From Halovenus halobia (lineage in GTDB: Archaea > Halobacteriota > Halobacteria > Halobacteriales > Haloarculaceae), in contig NZ_JBLKOA010000006.1 of the NCBI RefSeq assembly GCF_051414135.1, forward strand, positions 124,001 through 188,000: DNA of 64,000 nt, written 5' to 3'. Shown here piece after piece: positions 23,240 through 31,980 of this stretch. Every line of letters starts with the position of its first letter. Within the stretch, counting starts at the first letter, position 1. Made by a program: the position numbers and the translations under genes. Under the pieces are notes generated by a model. That model was given only the letters and a program-made list of their open reading frames with translations, made no database searches and was not told the origin of the DNA.

Positions 23240-25405
23240 ATGGCCGACATGGCGACTACGTACGACGACCCCGAGGCGATTGTCGACGCGATTCTGGACG
23301 AACTCGGGACCGACATCGTCGTCGGGACACCGCTTGGCATCGGGAAGGCGAATCATATCCTCAACGAACTCGTCGACCGTGCGCTGGCGGACCCGGAGAT
23401 CGAACTCTCTATCTGGACGGCACTGACACTCTCGAAACCTGAGCCCGGAAGCGACCTCGAACGCCGCCTCCTCGACCCGATTCTCGACCGACTGTTCGGC
23501 TCGTACCCGAACCTCCGCTACGCCGAGTTGCTGGACGAGCAGGAACTTCCGGAGAATATCGAAGTTCACCAGTTCTACTTCCCGCCGGGTCGGCACATGG
23601 ACAACCCCGACGCCCAGCAGGCCCACCACAGCGTCAACTACACCCACGCACTGCGGGCGTTCCGAGAGGCCGAACCGAATCTGTTGCTCCAGCTCGTCGG
23701 CGCGGGCGAATACGAGGGCGAGATGCACTACAACATTGGCTCGAACACCGACATCTCCCACGACCTCATCGCGTCGATGCGAGAGGCCCGCGAACGTGGC
23801 GAGCGCGAAACGATGGTCGTCGGCGAACGTTCCGAAGAGATGCCGTTCATGTACGGTGACGCGCCGGTTCCGACCGACAAATTCGACGCCGTCCTCGACA
23901 GCGACACCGAAACCACGCTGTTCGGCCCGCCAAACGAGGCGGTCAGCTACGCCGACCAGGCGATCGGCCTGCGAGTCAGTACGCTGTTGCGTGACGGCGG
24001 TACACTCCAGATTGGAATTGGCTCGCTCGGTGACGCCATCGGCTGGGCAACCCAACTCCGACACACCGACAACGACACCTACCGCGACATCATCGCAGAC
24101 ATCGACGCCACGGACGGTTCGCTCGTCGACGAACTCGGCGGCCTCGACCCCTTCGAGGAAGGGCTGTACGGCGCAACGGAGATGTTCGTACAGGCCTTTC
24201 TCGAACTCTATAACGCGGGTGTTCTCTCCCGAGAAGTCTACGACGACCCGACAATCCAGCGTCTCGCCGAGGAAGATGTCTTTGCCGAAGGCATCACCCT
24301 CGAAACGCTGGACCGACTGCTCGCCGAGGGGACACTCTCACCGGACCTCGACGCCGACGATGTTGCGTTCCTCAAGCAGTGGGGCATCTTCTCCGAGGAC
24401 GTCACCTACGACGACGACCGTCTACAGGTCGCTGGCGAATCGATCCCGGCGAACCTCGGTCGGAGCGAAGCCCGCAGTGCCATCGCCGAGCACGCTCTTG
24501 GTGACTCGCTGTCTGGTGGTCGTGTCCTGCACGGCGGTTTCTTCATGGGTGCCCAGCAGTTCTACGAGGGACTGCGCGACCTCTCGCCCGACCGCCGCCG
24601 CAAACTCGCGATGACCAGCGTCCAGTTCACCAACGCGCTGTACGGTAACCAAGAACTGAAACGCCGCCAGCGCCGCCACGCTCGCTTCGTCAATACGGGC
24701 ATGAAGGCGACAGTCACCGGCGGTGTTGCGTCCGACGGAACTGGCGACGGGCGGGTCGTCAGCGGCGTCGGCGGCCAGTTCAACTTCGTCAATCAGGCCC
24801 ACGAACTCGACGACGGCCGCTCGATTATCATGATTCGCGCGACCCGACAGAGCGACGGTGAGCCCGAATCGAACATCGTCTTCAACTACGGCCACATCAC
24901 CATCCCACGCCATCTCCGGGATATCGTCGTCACCGAGTACGGCGTTGCTGACCTCCGGGGGAAATCCGACGCCGAGGTGATTGCCGAGATGATTTCGATT
25001 GCTGACTCACGATTTCAGGACAAACTCATCGAACAGGCCAAAGACGCCGGCAAACTCCCGAAGGAGTGGGAACTCCCCGAAGACGCTCGCAACAACTACC
25101 CCGAAACAATCGAGTCGGCGCTGGCGCCCTACCGCGACGACGGGGCGCTCCCCCGGTTTCCGTACGGCTCGGACCTCACCGAGGAAGAACAGGCGCTGGC
25201 CCGCTCGCTGCAAGGGTTAGAGTCTGCTGTGGGTGGCGGCGGTCTCCCCGACATCTCTGCCCGAAATCTCCCGAAAGCGTTGTTTACACCGAGTGCAGCG
25301 CTCCCGTATCTCGACCGGATGGGGCTGGCGTCGCCGTCAACGCCCAAAGAATTCGCGTACAAACGGCTGGTCACGCTCGCACTCGCTGAAGAAGGACTAC
25401 TCTAA
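23240..25405 (+). CDS. acetyl-CoA hydrolase/transferase family protein
   Basis: A 721-residue protein, longer than the usual 430-650 residues of this family. The C-terminal part shows acetyl-CoA hydrolase/CoA-transferase features: GGFFMGAQQFYEGL, GGQFNFVNQAHELDDGRSII and VVTEYGVADLRGKSDAEVI. The N-terminal part carries the CoA-transferase fold (VGTPLGIGKANHILNELVD and LQIGIGSLGDAIGWATQL). It should transfer or hydrolyse CoA from a short acyl-CoA. The substrate is not evident. Starts at 23240 or 23249 are both possible; the GTG at 23231 is less likely. Its stop overlaps the convergent membrane protein stop by 4 nt (CTAA). Confidence 0.82.
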   Translation: MADMATTYDDPEAIVDAILDELGTDIVVGTPLGIGKANHILNELVDRALADPEIELSIWTALTLSKPEPGSDLERRLLDPILDRLFGSYPNLRYAELLDEQELPENIEVHQFYFPPGRHMDNPDAQQAHHSVNYTHALRAFREAEPNLLLQLVGAGEYEGEMHYNIGSNTDISHDLIASMREARERGERETMVVGERSEEMPFMYGDAPVPTDKFDAVLDSDTETTLFGPPNEAVSYADQAIGLRVSTLLRDGGTLQIGIGSLGDAIGWATQLRHTDNDTYRDIIADIDATDGSLVDELGGLDPFEEGLYGATEMFVQAFLELYNAGVLSREVYDDPTIQRLAEEDVFAEGITLETLDRLLAEGTLSPDLDADDVAFLKQWGIFSEDVTYDDDRLQVAGESIPANLGRSEARSAIAEHALGDSLSGGRVLHGGFFMGAQQFYEGLRDLSPDRRRKLAMTSVQFTNALYGNQELKRRQRRHARFVNTGMKATVTGGVASDGTGDGRVVSGVGGQFNFVNQAHELDDGRSIIMIRATRQSDGEPESNIVFNYGHITIPRHLRDIVVTEYGVADLRGKSDAEVIAEMISIADSRFQDKLIEQAKDAGKLPKEWELPEDARNNYPETIESALAPYRDDGALPRFPYGSDLTEEEQALARSLQGLESAVGGGGLPDISARNLPKALFTPSAALPYLDRMGLASPSTPKEFAYKRLVTLALAEEGLL

Positions 25406-26046
25406 GTCCCTGCGTTCGGCGCGAACACGGGGCGGTAGTGGTTGACCGCGTACACAATCAGCGGTGTCCCGACTGCCGTCGGTCCAAGCCAGCGCGCCAG
25501 TGGTGGCAGCATGGTCAGGTTGACAGTGACTGTTGCGGTGACGGTTGCGATGTAGCCCCCGCCCATGTAGGTGATATGGCGGTCGATCCACGGCGCGCCG
25601 CCGGCTCGCCGCAGTGTCCACAACTCCCGGACCGCGAGCACGATACCAATCACGCCGAAGACGACGAGTACCGGTCCCAGTTCGACGGTCCCAAGACCGC
25701 CCGTTGCGAGCATCACCGCCCCCGCGGAGAGCATCGATCCCTGTAACAGGTAATCTCGCTTGGTCGGCCGCTCGACCCGACGGCGTCGTCGACGGATAAT
25801 CCGATAACCCGAAACGACGAGATAGCCGCTGAAGATTGCGATTGCGAGCAGAAACCAGCTCTCGATCCACACGGCCAGCGGGACGGCAGTCACGACGACG
25901 ACGCCCATCGCCGCGACGTAGGCCTTTCCGGCCGTGTTGTGTCGATTCCTCCCTTTTTTAGTCGCGATTGCGCCCAGGCCCGCCAGCAGCGCGAGGACGC
26001 CAGCCAGTACGTGGACGCCGAGTACTATACCGGTCTCCAGTGACAT
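25402..26046 (-). CDS. multi-pass membrane protein, DUF2306-like
   Basis: A 214-residue protein with about six to seven hydrophobic segments. The N-terminal part (GVHVLAGVLALLAGLGAIAT, then RNRHNTAGKAYVAAMGVVVV) resembles DUF2306, a family of small membrane proteins with a conserved histidine-containing loop. An internal basic loop (RIIRRRRRRVERPTKRD) should face the cytoplasm. No function is known. A palindrome lies at 26123-26134 upstream. Confidence 0.65.
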   Translation of the reverse strand: MSLETGIVLGVHVLAGVLALLAGLGAIATKKGRNRHNTAGKAYVAAMGVVVVTAVPLAVWIESWFLLAIAIFSGYLVVSGYRIIRRRRRRVERPTKRDYLLQGSMLSAGAVMLATGGLGTVELGPVLVVFGVIGIVLAVRELWTLRRAGGAPWIDRHITYMGGGYIATVTATVTVNLTMLPPLARWLGPTAVGTPLIVYAVNHYRPVFAPNAGT

Positions 26047-26122
26047 AACTGCGCTTCGTCGGCAACTGAAAAAGGAATTGGGCCAAGATGTTGGGCCGCA
26101 TACTGGTGGCTGTACAAAAACT

Positions 26123-26134
26123 CACACCGGTGTG
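26123..26134. promoter_or_regulatory. 12-bp palindrome upstream of the DUF2306-like gene
   Basis: CACACCGGTGTG is a perfect palindrome about 77 nt upstream of the start at 26046. It is a possible operator; no regulator is adjacent. Confidence 0.35.
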
Positions 26135-26224
26135 TCGGCTATTTTCAGAATGTACCGCTCCCAGTAGACTGTCATCGAACAAGTCCCACACCGACCTTTT
26201 GACCCGTTGAACTGGTTGGTACAG

Positions 26225-26340
26225 CCATCTTTTTCATCGTCGCCTTTCCTCGCGGCCTTTCGGCCGCTGCGGGAAGACTCCTTGAAAAACATGGGTGAAA
26301 AAGGCCGACGGCTCGGCTATTCCTCGCCGTCGGTGAAACG
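26225..26340 (+). repeat. dispersed hairpin repeat, copy C
   Basis: This shows CATCTTTTTC, a CGTCG box, CTCCTTGAAAAACATGGG, GAAAAAGGCC and a hairpin with arms CCGACGGC (26305-26312) and GCCGTCGG (26326-26333), then GGTGAAAC. It shares the A-rich boxes with copies A and B, while the hairpin arms differ but still pair. The rest of the gap 26047-26473 shows no gene I can support. Confidence 0.72.
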
Positions 26341-26473
26341 CCTCGCTTCGCTCGGCGTATGCTCAACACACCGCAAATCACTCAATATGCCTCGCTACGT
26401 ACCAGCGTATTCAGCCAGTTCTCCGAGAAAACAACAACCGGCTGGATCGTTGTCCGACAGTTTGGCCACCAGT

Positions 26474-27643
26474 TTACAGTTCGCTCTCGTGCGTAACCGC
26501 GCTCCGGTCAATTTTCGAGACAGCGTCTCGGCCCGCAAGTCCCATCGTCAGGTCGAAGTCGGCGAGCGTATTTTGCAGGACGTGCTCGACGCCGGCCTGT
26601 CCGCCGACAGCCAGTCCGTAGATGAACGGTCGCCCGAGTAGCCCGACATCCGCGCCGACCGCAAGCGCACGGAACAGGTCCGACCCGCGTCGGAGCCCGG
26701 AATCGAAGGTGATGGTCGTCTCGTCACCCACGCGGTCAGCAATCGCCGGCAGCGCCTCGATTGCGGTAATCGAGCCGTCGACTTGCCGGCCGCCGTGGGT
26801 GGAGACACCGATACCTTCCGCACCTGCGTCGACAGCCTTCTCGGCGTCGTCGGGGTGCAGGACGCCCTTGATGTGGACCGGGAGGTCGGTGTTCTCGAAG
26901 ACAAAGGACAGGTCCTCCCACGTCAGCGAGGAGTCGCCGAAGATGTCGAGGAAGTGCTGGACTGCGGCTTCGGTATCTTCCTCCGGCGGGTTGTCGAGCT
27001 GTGAGCGGAACTCGGGGTCGCTGAAGTAGTTGGCCACGCCGTCGCCGTTGAGGAACGGGTAGTAGCCGCGCTCGATGAGTCGCTCGCGCCAGCCCAAAAT
27101 TGGTGCGTCAACTGTCACGACGATACCGTCGTAGCCAGACTCCTCTGCACGATTCAGGAACGAGCGGGCGATATCCTCGTCCGAGGACCAGTAGAACTGG
27201 AAGTATTTCGGCGTGTCACCGAGTTCTTCCGCGACATCCTCCATCGGCGTCGAGGACAGCGATGAGAGAATAAAGGGCACGTCCATCTCTCGGGCGGCCC
27301 GTGCCGTCGCCAGTTCCCCCTCTTCGTGTGCGAGGTTCTGGATGCCCAGCGGTGTGATTGCCAGCGGGAAGTCGATATCCTGCCCCATGAACTCCGTCGA
27401 GAGGTCACGGTCTTCGACACCCTGCAGCATCCGCGGCACGATTCGCCACGCCGAGAAGTCCTGTTCGCGCTCGAAGGTCGTCTCCGACCCCGCTCCACCG
27501 TGAATGTAGGCTTTCGCCTCCTCGCTCATTTCCTCGTGAGCGCGCTCGCGCAGGTCCTCGTAACCCACCGGAAAATCCGGTCGTTTGTCCTCGAGCATCC
27601 CCTCCCGATAGATTCGGTTCAGCACTTGGTCTCCATATCGCAT
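26474..27643 (-). CDS. FMN-dependent alpha-hydroxyacid oxidase (lactate oxidase/monooxygenase type)
   Basis: A 389-residue TIM-barrel flavoenzyme of the LldD/glycolate oxidase family. The FMN-site lysine is in HIKGVLHPDDA (K259). The catalytic base and substrate arginine are in STHGGRQVDG (H283, R286), and the phosphate-binding motifs are SGLRRGSD and GADVGLLGRP. It oxidises a 2-hydroxyacid such as lactate with FMN. Compared with LldD, the region EDTEAAVQHFLDIFGDSSLT resembles the insert of lactate 2-monooxygenases. Start choice is between 27643 and 27664. It is divergent from leuS. Confidence 0.88.
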   Translation of the reverse strand: MRYGDQVLNRIYREGMLEDKRPDFPVGYEDLRERAHEEMSEEAKAYIHGGAGSETTFEREQDFSAWRIVPRMLQGVEDRDLSTEFMGQDIDFPLAITPLGIQNLAHEEGELATARAAREMDVPFILSSLSSTPMEDVAEELGDTPKYFQFYWSSDEDIARSFLNRAEESGYDGIVVTVDAPILGWRERLIERGYYPFLNGDGVANYFSDPEFRSQLDNPPEEDTEAAVQHFLDIFGDSSLTWEDLSFVFENTDLPVHIKGVLHPDDAEKAVDAGAEGIGVSTHGGRQVDGSITAIEALPAIADRVGDETTITFDSGLRRGSDLFRALAVGADVGLLGRPFIYGLAVGGQAGVEHVLQNTLADFDLTMGLAGRDAVSKIDRSAVTHESEL

Positions 27644-27755
27644 ATCTCGATTGTTGCCCTCCATCAGCAAAGTATTGCCGCTCGCTGCAACGTGTGGTCC
27701 GTGTTCCCGCACGTGAATAAATACTAATTTGAGTCGCGGTACTGTTAGACGGTAT

Positions 27756-30392
27756 ATGGCCGACAGCGAGCGCGAGTACGACCCGGGTGCGATTGAGGAC
27801 CAGTGGCAACAGTCGTGGGACGAGGCAGATGTCTTCCGGACGTCGGACGACGCCGAGGACCCCGCGTACGTGCTGGGAATGTTCCCCTACACCTCCGGCA
27901 GCCTGCACATGGGCCACGTCCGGAACTACACGATTACCGACGCCTTCGCCCGATACAAGCGAATGCAGGGCGAAGACGTCCTTCACCCGATGGGCTGGGA
28001 CTCCTTCGGACTGCCAGCTGAAAACGCTGCCGAGGAGCGCGACACGAACCCCGAGGAGTGGACGCTGTCCTGTATCGAGACGATGCGCGAGCAGATGGAC
28101 GCGATGGGCTTTGGCTACGACTGGGACCGCGAGGTCATGACCTGTGACCCAGCGTACTACCGCTGGAACCAGTGGCTGTTCAAACGCTTCCACGAGGAGG
28201 ACCTGGTCGAGCGCAAAGCCTCCGAGGTCAACTGGTGTCCCTCCTGTGAGACGGTGCTGGCCGACGAACAGGTCGAAGGCGACGCAGAACTCTGCTGGCG
28301 CTGTGATACACCGGTTACGCAGCGCAACCTCGACCAGTGGTTTTTCACAATTACCGACTACGCCGACGAACTGGTCGACGCTATCGACGAACTGGAGGGC
28401 TGGCCGGACAGCGTCCGCGCGATGCAGCGTGACTGGATTGGCCGCCAGCACGGCGCTGTCGTTCCCTTCGAGGTGGAGGGCTACGGCGACGTCGACATCT
28501 TCACCACCCGACTCGACACGATTCACGGTGCGACCTTCTTCGCGCTCGCGCCCGACAGCGAGATTGCACAGGATATCGCCGCCGAAGACGACGACGTGGC
28601 ACAGTTCATCGACCACGAGGCCGACCCTGACGGCGACGAACCAAACGGCGTCGCCACAGACCTCACCGCCACTAATCCCGCGACGGGCGAGGAGATTCCC
28701 GTCTTTGTCGCGGACTTCGTGCTCTCAGACGTCGGCACTGGCGCGCTGATGGCCGTGCCCGCCCACGACGAACGCGACCACATCTTCGCCACGAAAAAAG
28801 GCGTCCCCATCGAGCCAGTGGTCAAACCCGAAGACGGCGACGTTCCCGAAGTGCAGGAAGAAGCCTACACCGAGGACGGCGTCCTCGTCAACTCCGGCGA
28901 GTACGACGGGCTGACGAGCGAAGACGCTCGCTCCAAACTCGAAGACGACCTGCCCGGCGCGAGCCACGACACCCAGTACCAACTGCGAGACTGGGGTGTC
29001 TCCCGACAGCGCTACTGGGGGACGCCGATTCCCGTCATCCACTGCGACGACTGTGGGCCGGTGATGGTTCCCGACGACCAGTTGCCGGTCGAACTGCCGG
29101 AGTTCGTCCAGACGACGGGCAACCCACTCGAAGAAGTCGACGAGTTTGTCGAGACAGAATGTCCAGAGTGTGGCAGTCCTGCCCGCCGAGAGACGGATAC
29201 GATGGACACCTTCGTCGACTCCTCGTGGTACTTCCTGCGGTACGTCTCGCCGGACCTCGAGGACGCGCCCTTTGACACCGAGCGTGCCAACGACTGGATG
29301 CCCGTCGACCAGTACGTCGGCGGCATCGAACACGCCGTGATGCACCTGCTGTACTCCCGGTTCGTGACGAAAGCCGTCGCGGACATGGAGATGCTCGACC
29401 ACCGCGAACCCTTCGAGCGACTCGTCACGCAGGGGATGGTCCTGCTCGAAGGCGAGAAGATGTCCAAATCGAAGGGCAATGTCGTCTCCCCGCAGAATAT
29501 CGTCGAGGAGTACGGCGCTGACACCGCCCGCTTGTTCACGATGCAGGCTGCTCGCCCGGAGCGAGAGTTCAACTGGACCGACGAAGGTGTCGAGTCCAGC
29601 CATCGCTTCCTCACGCAACTGTACAACGCTGTCGAGGAGTTCGCCGCCGACCCGCCGGCAGGCGACGGCGGTGCTGTCACCGACTACGTCGAGCGCGAAT
29701 CTGATTACGTCGCCGCCGTTGCCAGCCAGAGCTACGAAGAAATGACCTTCACGGCGGCGCTGCGGGAGGCCCAGGACCTCCTCTCGCTGCTCGACCGATA
29801 CGGTCGCTACACCGAACCAGAGCCCGACACTGTGCGGCGAGCGCTGGAGACGATTGTTCGCGTTCTCGCACCAGTTGCGCCCCACATCACCGAGGAACTG
29901 TGGCGGACGCTCGGTTACGACGACTTCGTTGTCAATGCCTCGTGGCCAGCCTTCGACGGCGACCTGACCGACCTCGAACTCGAACGCGCGCTCATCGAGG
30001 AGACGCGCGAGGACGTTCGCCAGATTGTCGATGTCGCCGACATCGCAGACCCATCGGAAGTTGTCATCGCGGTGGCTCCCGAGTGGAAACACGAAGCCCA
30101 CGAACTCGCCCGTGAGTTCGACGGCGACAACCTCGTCGGCGAGATTATGGGTCGCGAGGAGTTCCGCGAGTACAACGGTGCACCGGAGTACGCCAAGGAT
30201 CTTCAGGCCGAGCGCCAGTCGCTGACGCGCCAGCTCACCCCTGAGAGCGAGCAGGACGTCCTCGCCCGAGCGACGTGGCTCGTCGCCGAGGAGTTCGACG
30301 CCGAGGTGACAGTCCTGAGCGGCGAGGAAGCCAGCAGCGACCTCACCGGCAAGGCCGAACCCGGCCGGCCAGCCATCCGCATCAAAGAGTGA
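27756..30392 (+). CDS. leuS: leucyl-tRNA synthetase
   Basis: An 878-residue class Ia synthetase that charges tRNA-Leu. The HIGH motif is HMGH (residues 51-54) and the KMSKS motif is at 568-572. A CP1 editing domain is present, with TTNPATGEE-like sequence TATNPATGEEIPVF and GTGALMAVPAHDERD. The zinc-like knuckles WCPSCETVLA and CWRCDTPV are seen near residue 165, and a second pair CDDC/CPECGSPA later. The N-terminal HMGH and overall organisation look like the bacterial-type LeuS that many haloarchaea carry. An AT-rich AATAAATA lies about 35 nt upstream of the ATG. Confidence 0.96.
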   Translation: MADSEREYDPGAIEDQWQQSWDEADVFRTSDDAEDPAYVLGMFPYTSGSLHMGHVRNYTITDAFARYKRMQGEDVLHPMGWDSFGLPAENAAEERDTNPEEWTLSCIETMREQMDAMGFGYDWDREVMTCDPAYYRWNQWLFKRFHEEDLVERKASEVNWCPSCETVLADEQVEGDAELCWRCDTPVTQRNLDQWFFTITDYADELVDAIDELEGWPDSVRAMQRDWIGRQHGAVVPFEVEGYGDVDIFTTRLDTIHGATFFALAPDSEIAQDIAAEDDDVAQFIDHEADPDGDEPNGVATDLTATNPATGEEIPVFVADFVLSDVGTGALMAVPAHDERDHIFATKKGVPIEPVVKPEDGDVPEVQEEAYTEDGVLVNSGEYDGLTSEDARSKLEDDLPGASHDTQYQLRDWGVSRQRYWGTPIPVIHCDDCGPVMVPDDQLPVELPEFVQTTGNPLEEVDEFVETECPECGSPARRETDTMDTFVDSSWYFLRYVSPDLEDAPFDTERANDWMPVDQYVGGIEHAVMHLLYSRFVTKAVADMEMLDHREPFERLVTQGMVLLEGEKMSKSKGNVVSPQNIVEEYGADTARLFTMQAARPEREFNWTDEGVESSHRFLTQLYNAVEEFAADPPAGDGGAVTDYVERESDYVAAVASQSYEEMTFTAALREAQDLLSLLDRYGRYTEPEPDTVRRALETIVRVLAPVAPHITEELWRTLGYDDFVVNASWPAFDGDLTDLELERALIEETREDVRQIVDVADIADPSEVVIAVAPEWKHEAHELAREFDGDNLVGEIMGREEFREYNGAPEYAKDLQAERQSLTRQLTPESEQDVLARATWLVAEEFDAEVTVLSGEEASSDLTGKAEPGRPAIRIKE

Positions 30393-30435
30393 CTCTCGAA
30401 CGCTCGACCTGCGAGGCCGCGAGACGGAGGTTCTG

Positions 30436-31443
30436 ATGGTTGGACTGCTCGGCTCGCTCGCGCTTGCTGGCGTTGCAGTGCTCGTCATCTGGAAGGGCAG
30501 CGAGTACTTCGAGGGCGCGGCTCAACAGCTCAGCAAGTACTACGGGCTGCCGGTCGCAGTCCACGGGGCCATCGTCGTTGCTGTCGGCTCTAGCTTTCCC
30601 GAGATTAGCTCTATCGTTATCAGCACCGTTGTTCACGGCGAGTTTGCCCTTGGCGTCGGGGCTATTGTCGGGAGTGCGATTTTCAATATTCTCGTGATTC
30701 CTGCGGTCTCTGCACTCACCAGCGAAGACCTGAGCGCGACCCGCACCCTCGTTCACAAGGACGCCCAGTTCTACGCGATTAGCATTCTCATCCTGTTTCT
30801 CACGTTTGCACTCGGTGCGACCTACGTCCCCGGCGGGACGAACAGCGCGGCGATTCTCACCCCGCAGTTGACCATCCTGCCGCTTGCCACGTACGCTGTC
30901 TACATCTTCCTCCACCAGCAGGACGCTGCCGACTACGTCGCCGACACGCGGCCCGAGATTAGCCCGCTCAAGCAGTGGGGAACACTCGCGGTTGCGCTGG
31001 TGGTCATCGCTGTCGGTGTCGAGGGGCTGGTTCGTGCGGCGCTCTCGTTTGGCGACATCTTCGACACGCCATCCTTCTTGTGGGGGTTGACCGTCATCGC
31101 GGCCGGAACGAGCCTCCCGGATACCTTCGTCAGCGTTCGCGCCGCCCGGAACGACGACAGTGTCACCAGTCTCACAAACGTCCTCGGGAGCAACACGTTC
31201 AATCTCCTCGTCGCCATCCCGCTCGGCGTCTTGCTGGCTGGCTCGGCAACAATAAACTTCCTCGTTGCGGTCCCGACGATGGGGTTTCTGGGCGTTGCGA
31301 CGCTCGTCTTCATCGTCTTCACCCGAACTGACCTCGAACTGACAAACTTGGAGTCCTACGGCTTTCTCGCCCTCTACGGACTATTTCTCCTCTGGATGAC
31401 GCTCGAATCCACCGGCGTTATCGAAACTGTCCGGGGTATTTGA
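30436..31443 (+). CDS. sodium/calcium exchanger (CaCA family)
   Basis: A 335-residue membrane antiporter with about ten helices. The two conserved alpha-repeats are AVGSSFPEISSIVISTV with GSAIFNILVIP, and AGTSLPDTFVSVRAA with GSNTFNLLVAIP. The acidic residues in these repeats (E and D after the GSS/GTS turns) bind the transported cation. The family exchanges Ca2+ for Na+ (or H+) across the membrane. A cytoplasmic loop lies in the middle (QQDAADYVADTRPE). It follows leuS by 43 nt. Confidence 0.92.
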   Translation: MVGLLGSLALAGVAVLVIWKGSEYFEGAAQQLSKYYGLPVAVHGAIVVAVGSSFPEISSIVISTVVHGEFALGVGAIVGSAIFNILVIPAVSALTSEDLSATRTLVHKDAQFYAISILILFLTFALGATYVPGGTNSAAILTPQLTILPLATYAVYIFLHQQDAADYVADTRPEISPLKQWGTLAVALVVIAVGVEGLVRAALSFGDIFDTPSFLWGLTVIAAGTSLPDTFVSVRAARNDDSVTSLTNVLGSNTFNLLVAIPLGVLLAGSATINFLVAVPTMGFLGVATLVFIVFTRTDLELTNLESYGFLALYGLFLLWMTLESTGVIETVRGI

Positions 31444-31503
31444 TTGATTACTCTCGCCTTCGAAATCCTTTTAGCCGGTTCGCCGGGAGTATATGACAAG
31501 ACT

Positions 31504-31812
31504 ATGGATATCGACATCATCGAGGAAACCGAGAATCCGATGTTGCACAGGACAGACGTGACCTTCGAACTCACCCACGAGGAAGCAACGCCGTCGCGAC
31601 TCTCCGTGCGTGACTCGCTTGCGGCCACGCTCAACAAGGACGCCAACGAAGTCGTAATCCGGAAACTCGACACCAAGTACGGCATGCGAACGACCATCGG
31701 CGCTGCGAAGGTCTACGACTCGCCGGAACACGCACAGGATGTCGAGCAGGACCACATGCTCGACCGCAACAAGATCGGCGCTGAGGAAGAGACTGAGGCC
31801 GAGGAGGCATAA
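31504..31812 (+). CDS. rps24e: ribosomal protein S24e
   Basis: A 102-residue small-subunit protein. Family motifs are NPMLHRTDVTFELTHEEATPS and DTKYGMRTTIGAAKVYDSPE. It has an acidic C-terminal tail (EEETEAEEA). The ATG at 31504 gives the standard MDIDIIEE start. It is followed after one base by the S27ae gene, a universal archaeal pair. Confidence 0.96.
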   Translation: MDIDIIEETENPMLHRTDVTFELTHEEATPSRLSVRDSLAATLNKDANEVVIRKLDTKYGMRTTIGAAKVYDSPEHAQDVEQDHMLDRNKIGAEEETEAEEA

Positions 31813-31813
31813 G

Positions 31814-31948
31814 ATGGCCCGACACGAACTCTACGAGGACGACGGCTCGACCGACCGCGAACAGTGTACTCGCTGCGGCGACTCCTTCCTTGCAGACCAT
31901 GGTGACCGCCTGCACTGTGGCAAGTGCGGCTACACGGAATGGACCTGA
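31814..31948 (+). CDS. rps27ae: ribosomal protein S27ae
   Basis: A 44-residue zinc-ribbon protein of the small subunit, with C18, C21, C35 and C38 (CTRC and CGKC) and the typical end GYTEWT. It starts one base after the S24e stop. Immediately beyond its TGA, bases 31951-31980 repeat its last ten codons in another frame. The gene is smaller than standard ORF-call limits. Confidence 0.95.
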   Translation: MARHELYEDDGSTDREQCTRCGDSFLADHGDRLHCGKCGYTEWT

Positions 31949-31950
31949 GG

Positions 31951-31980
31951 GGTAAGTGCGGCTACACCGAGTGGACCTAA
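31951..31980 (+). repeat. duplicated 3' end of rps27ae
   Basis: Bases 31951-31980 re-encode GKCGYTEWT followed by TAA, an imperfect copy of 31919-31948 with silent changes (ggt/ggc, acc/acg, gag/gaa). The offset is 32 nt, so it is out of frame with the gene and is not a readthrough extension. Its last bases overlap the stop of the convergent ABC permease gene. Confidence 0.8.

Noticed and set aside
28725..30488. 587-codon open frame on the minus strand
   Set aside because: It is antisense to leuS, whose catalytic motifs are intact.
31949..31980. readthrough extension of S27ae
   Set aside because: The repeated codons are offset by 32 nt and therefore out of frame with the gene.
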